Source: Ruixingdingia sedimenti
GTDB lineage: Bacteria; Pseudomonadota; Alphaproteobacteria; Rhodobacterales; Rhodobacteraceae
DNA length: 16,078 nt
Assembly: GCF_031432425.1 (NCBI RefSeq)
Contig: NZ_JAVKPH010000051.1
Location: forward strand, 1 to 16,078
Reading direction: 5' to 3'
Of this stretch, positions 14,709-16,078 are shown in pieces. The notes below the pieces were generated by a model. The model was not told where the DNA came from and ran no database searches. It saw only the letters and a list, made by a program, of their open reading frames with translations. The first letter of the stretch is position 1, and each line of letters starts with the position of its first letter. Made by a program: the position numbers and the translations under genes.

Positions 14709-15713
14709 CTACGGCTTTGAGATTGTGACCTGAGTATCGTCTTCATCTGACTGACTATCGCCCAGATCGTAACTCGGCAGAGCATCAATCAGCCTCAGCT
14801 TCGCGGCGATCGTGACATCGCCATAGTCATCCGCAGCCGACCCGCTGGTGTGTCCCTGAATCGCGTTAAGAACCCTGTCGGACATTCCGAGTTCACGTCC
14901 AATTGTTTTGAAGCGATGTCTCCAGCCGTGACTGGGCTGAACATTTTTCGGGGTTAGTTCGCTTTCTCGCAACCAAGTCGATATTCTCCCGCTGGTTGCT
15001 TTGGCTCTTGCCAAGAACCTTTCGTGATCGGTGCCGTTGTGGAACAAAGGACCGACATCGGCGCGCCGAAGGAAGTCAAGGAAACCGAGGTCCACGACTT
15101 GCTGGTGCAATGGGACATCCCGATATTCCTTGCTCTTTACCGAACCGCCTTCCGGGGTGATCCGGACAATCCAGCGCCCATTCTCTTCACGGATGTCTTC
15201 TTTTCGTAGTTGCGTCAATTCGGTGACCCTGGCGCCGGTAAAAGCACACAAGAGAGGCACCCAGCGTTTTGCGGCGACAACTGGGGCGCTCTCCTGATTG
15301 GAAGGGTTTGTGGCTTCGACGGGCTGGTAATTCAAGGACGCTTTCAGGATGCGCACTGCTTCGGACGTTGTGTAGCCGCTTTCGCGCGTCTTGACCTTCT
15401 TCGGCACCTTTTGCCGAACCTTCTCCATGGGATTCGTCGACAGTCGCAGGTTGTCGACTGCCCAATTCACCACTGCGCGGACGGCAGCGAGATACTTGTC
15501 CGAAACGGTCTTGGGCGACTTTCCTTCAGCAAGCAAAGCGTCGCGCCATTTCAGCAGATCAGCTTGATTGATACGGCTTGCATCATCGTGACCAAGAAAC
15601 GCCGACAGGGAGCGGATGGGTGGCTCCCACTTCGCGCCTCCGTCGAGGTGCTTTCCCATCGTCTTTGAATACGCCATATAGTCGCGAAACAGCCCAAGCA
15701 ACGAAACACGCAT
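14709..15713 (-). CDS. Tyrosine recombinase (integrase), N-terminally truncated
   Basis: This is a 334-aa open frame from the first remaining Met. A SAM-like core-binding domain spans about residues 5-95 (INQADLLKWRDALLAEGKSP). The catalytic domain follows, with Arg162 (FTGARVTEL), a Lys around 193-195, His262 and Arg265 (SHGWRHRF), His288 (IQGHTSG) and the nucleophile Tyr297 (DDYGDV). All catalytic residues are present. The family integrates and excises genomic islands and phages. Protein-like sequence continues in frame upstream of the Met to the IS at 15883, so the real N-terminal arm domain is lost and this Met is not a proven start. Loss of the arm-binding domain probably abolishes regulated integration. 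An att site could not be located in the window. Confidence 0.87.
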   Translation of the reverse strand: MRVSLLGLFRDYMAYSKTMGKHLDGGAKWEPPIRSLSAFLGHDDASRINQADLLKWRDALLAEGKSPKTVSDKYLAAVRAVVNWAVDNLRLSTNPMEKVRQKVPKKVKTRESGYTTSEAVRILKASLNYQPVEATNPSNQESAPVVAAKRWVPLLCAFTGARVTELTQLRKEDIREENGRWIVRITPEGGSVKSKEYRDVPLHQQVVDLGFLDFLRRADVGPLFHNGTDHERFLARAKATSGRISTWLRESELTPKNVQPSHGWRHRFKTIGRELGMSDRVLNAIQGHTSGSAADDYGDVTIAAKLRLIDALPSYDLGDSQSDEDDTQVTISKP

Positions 15714-15882
15714 GGTTTTCGTCGGAGGACGGACAAGCGGATCGGTCGGCGTGCCACCAAAAACGCCTCGATCCAGTTCGAGTGTCCGCTCCAGTCCCTG
15801 AATCTGCGCACGCAGGATCTTTTCGGCTAACGCGCGCCAATCGCGTGTTCCGGGTTCGACGGCGAGTTGATTGTCGCGGATG
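15714..15882 (-). pseudogene. 5' remnant of the integrase gene, cut by IS copy 3
   Basis: Read in frame with the integrase, this stretch gives about 56 codons without a stop (for example RDWRALAEKILRAQIQGLER, then GGTPTDPLVRPPTKT before the Met). It looks like the linker between an N-terminal arm domain and the core-binding domain of this integrase type. Going further upstream, the frame enters the IS and meets a stop at 15912-15914. No ATG lies in the remnant. Confidence 0.7.
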
Positions 15883-16078
15883 GGCTCTGTTGCACAAATC
15901 GCGTGAGGGATTCATCTCGTGAATCCAGCGTGGTAGCTTGACTGCATGAGCAGACCGACACCCCCGATCTACAAGACCAGGAACTGGCCCGCCTATAACC
16001 AAGCGCTCAAGCGCCGCGGCTCTCTGACGATCTGGTTCGACCCCGCCATGACGTGGAAGGCCGCGCCGACTGGCAAGC
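15883..16078 (+). mobile_element. IS5-family insertion sequence, 5' end only (copy 3)
   Basis: The element starts at 15883 with GGCTCTGTTGCACAAATC and runs off the right window edge after exactly 196 bases. It is the inverted counterpart of copy 1 and matches copy 2 at the one variable base. It interrupts the integrase gene. The 9 bases before it (TCGCGGATG) do not match the flank of copy 1 or copy 2 in either orientation, so no target duplication can be shown here. Confidence 0.88.
15946..16078 (+). CDS. IS5-family transposase, N-terminal fragment (runs off window)
   Basis: The ATG lies 63 bases inside the IS end and opens MSRPTPPIYKTRNWPAYN, then QALKRRGSLTIWFDP. Only the first 44 codons are in the window. 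This copy reads out of the window to the right, while copy 1 reads out to the left. Confidence 0.8.
   Translation, partial: MSRPTPPIYKTRNWPAYNQALKRRGSLTIWFDPAMTWKAAPTGK

Noticed and set aside
197..15882. Target-site duplications around the IS copies
   Set aside because: The 9-bp flanks at 197-205, 13827-13835 and 15874-15882 do not match each other in either orientation, and the far ends of the copies are not in the window.
1..16078. CRISPR arrays, tRNA or rRNA genes
   Set aside because: No regularly spaced direct repeats and no tRNA-like cloverleaf were noticed in either strand; a tRNA attachment site next to the integrase was looked for and not found.

Overview
The window looks like a piece of accessory DNA from an alphaproteobacterium, most likely Rhodobacteraceae/Paracoccaceae (Paracoccus- or Rhodobacter-like). 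The reasons are the very high GC of the main genes, the long antisense shadow ORFs this produces, and an IS5/IS903-type insertion sequence of a kind I associate with that group. The species is an inference. Both window ends stop at the same internal point of that insertion sequence, 196 bp from its end, so the window is probably an assembly contig broken at IS copies.

Region 1 (197-12639, all minus strand) is one compact eight-gene cluster. In transcription order it encodes: (a) a 667-aa protein with two AAA+ ATPase domains; (b) a WYL-domain regulator; (c) a small protein with a PD-(D/E)XK-like motif, encoded in clearly lower-GC DNA; (d) a 195-aa protein that resembles the N-terminal domain of the AAA+ ATPase; (e) an AddB-like protein with a RecB-type nuclease domain; (f) an AddA-like UvrD helicase-nuclease; (g) an unrecognised 405-aa protein; (h) a phospholipase D-superfamily protein with two HxK...N motifs, like tyrosyl-DNA phosphodiesterase, whose C terminus is cut by an IS. 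Genes e-f, f-g and g-h overlap by a few bases and b-c abut, so this is almost certainly one co-expressed system. A two-ATPase machine, a helicase-nuclease pair, two further putative nucleases/phosphodiesterases and a WYL regulator is the composition expected of an anti-phage or foreign-DNA-processing system. I do not recognise it as any named system.

Region 2 (12640-12828) is a 189-bp divergent spacer. It holds nested inverted repeats just upstream of the ATPase gene, a plausible operator for the WYL protein, and a second perfect inverted repeat nearer the opposite gene.

Region 3 (12829-13557, plus strand) has an unrecognised 124-aa gene overlapping a CobB/Sir2-type sirtuin. The sirtuin is a pseudogene: it has an in-frame TAG and its 3' half is replaced by a truncated IS copy.

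Region 4 (13557-16078) is a mobile, decaying zone. It contains the truncated IS copy (13557-13826), a standalone M41 (FtsH-like) zinc peptidase whose last residues come from the IS, a 313-bp stretch with no gene, a tyrosine integrase whose 5' part is cut by an IS, and the third IS copy. All IS-adjacent genes are damaged. This suggests an old integrative element carrying a defence-like cargo that has been broken up by IS insertion and recombination. No tRNA, rRNA or CRISPR array was seen.
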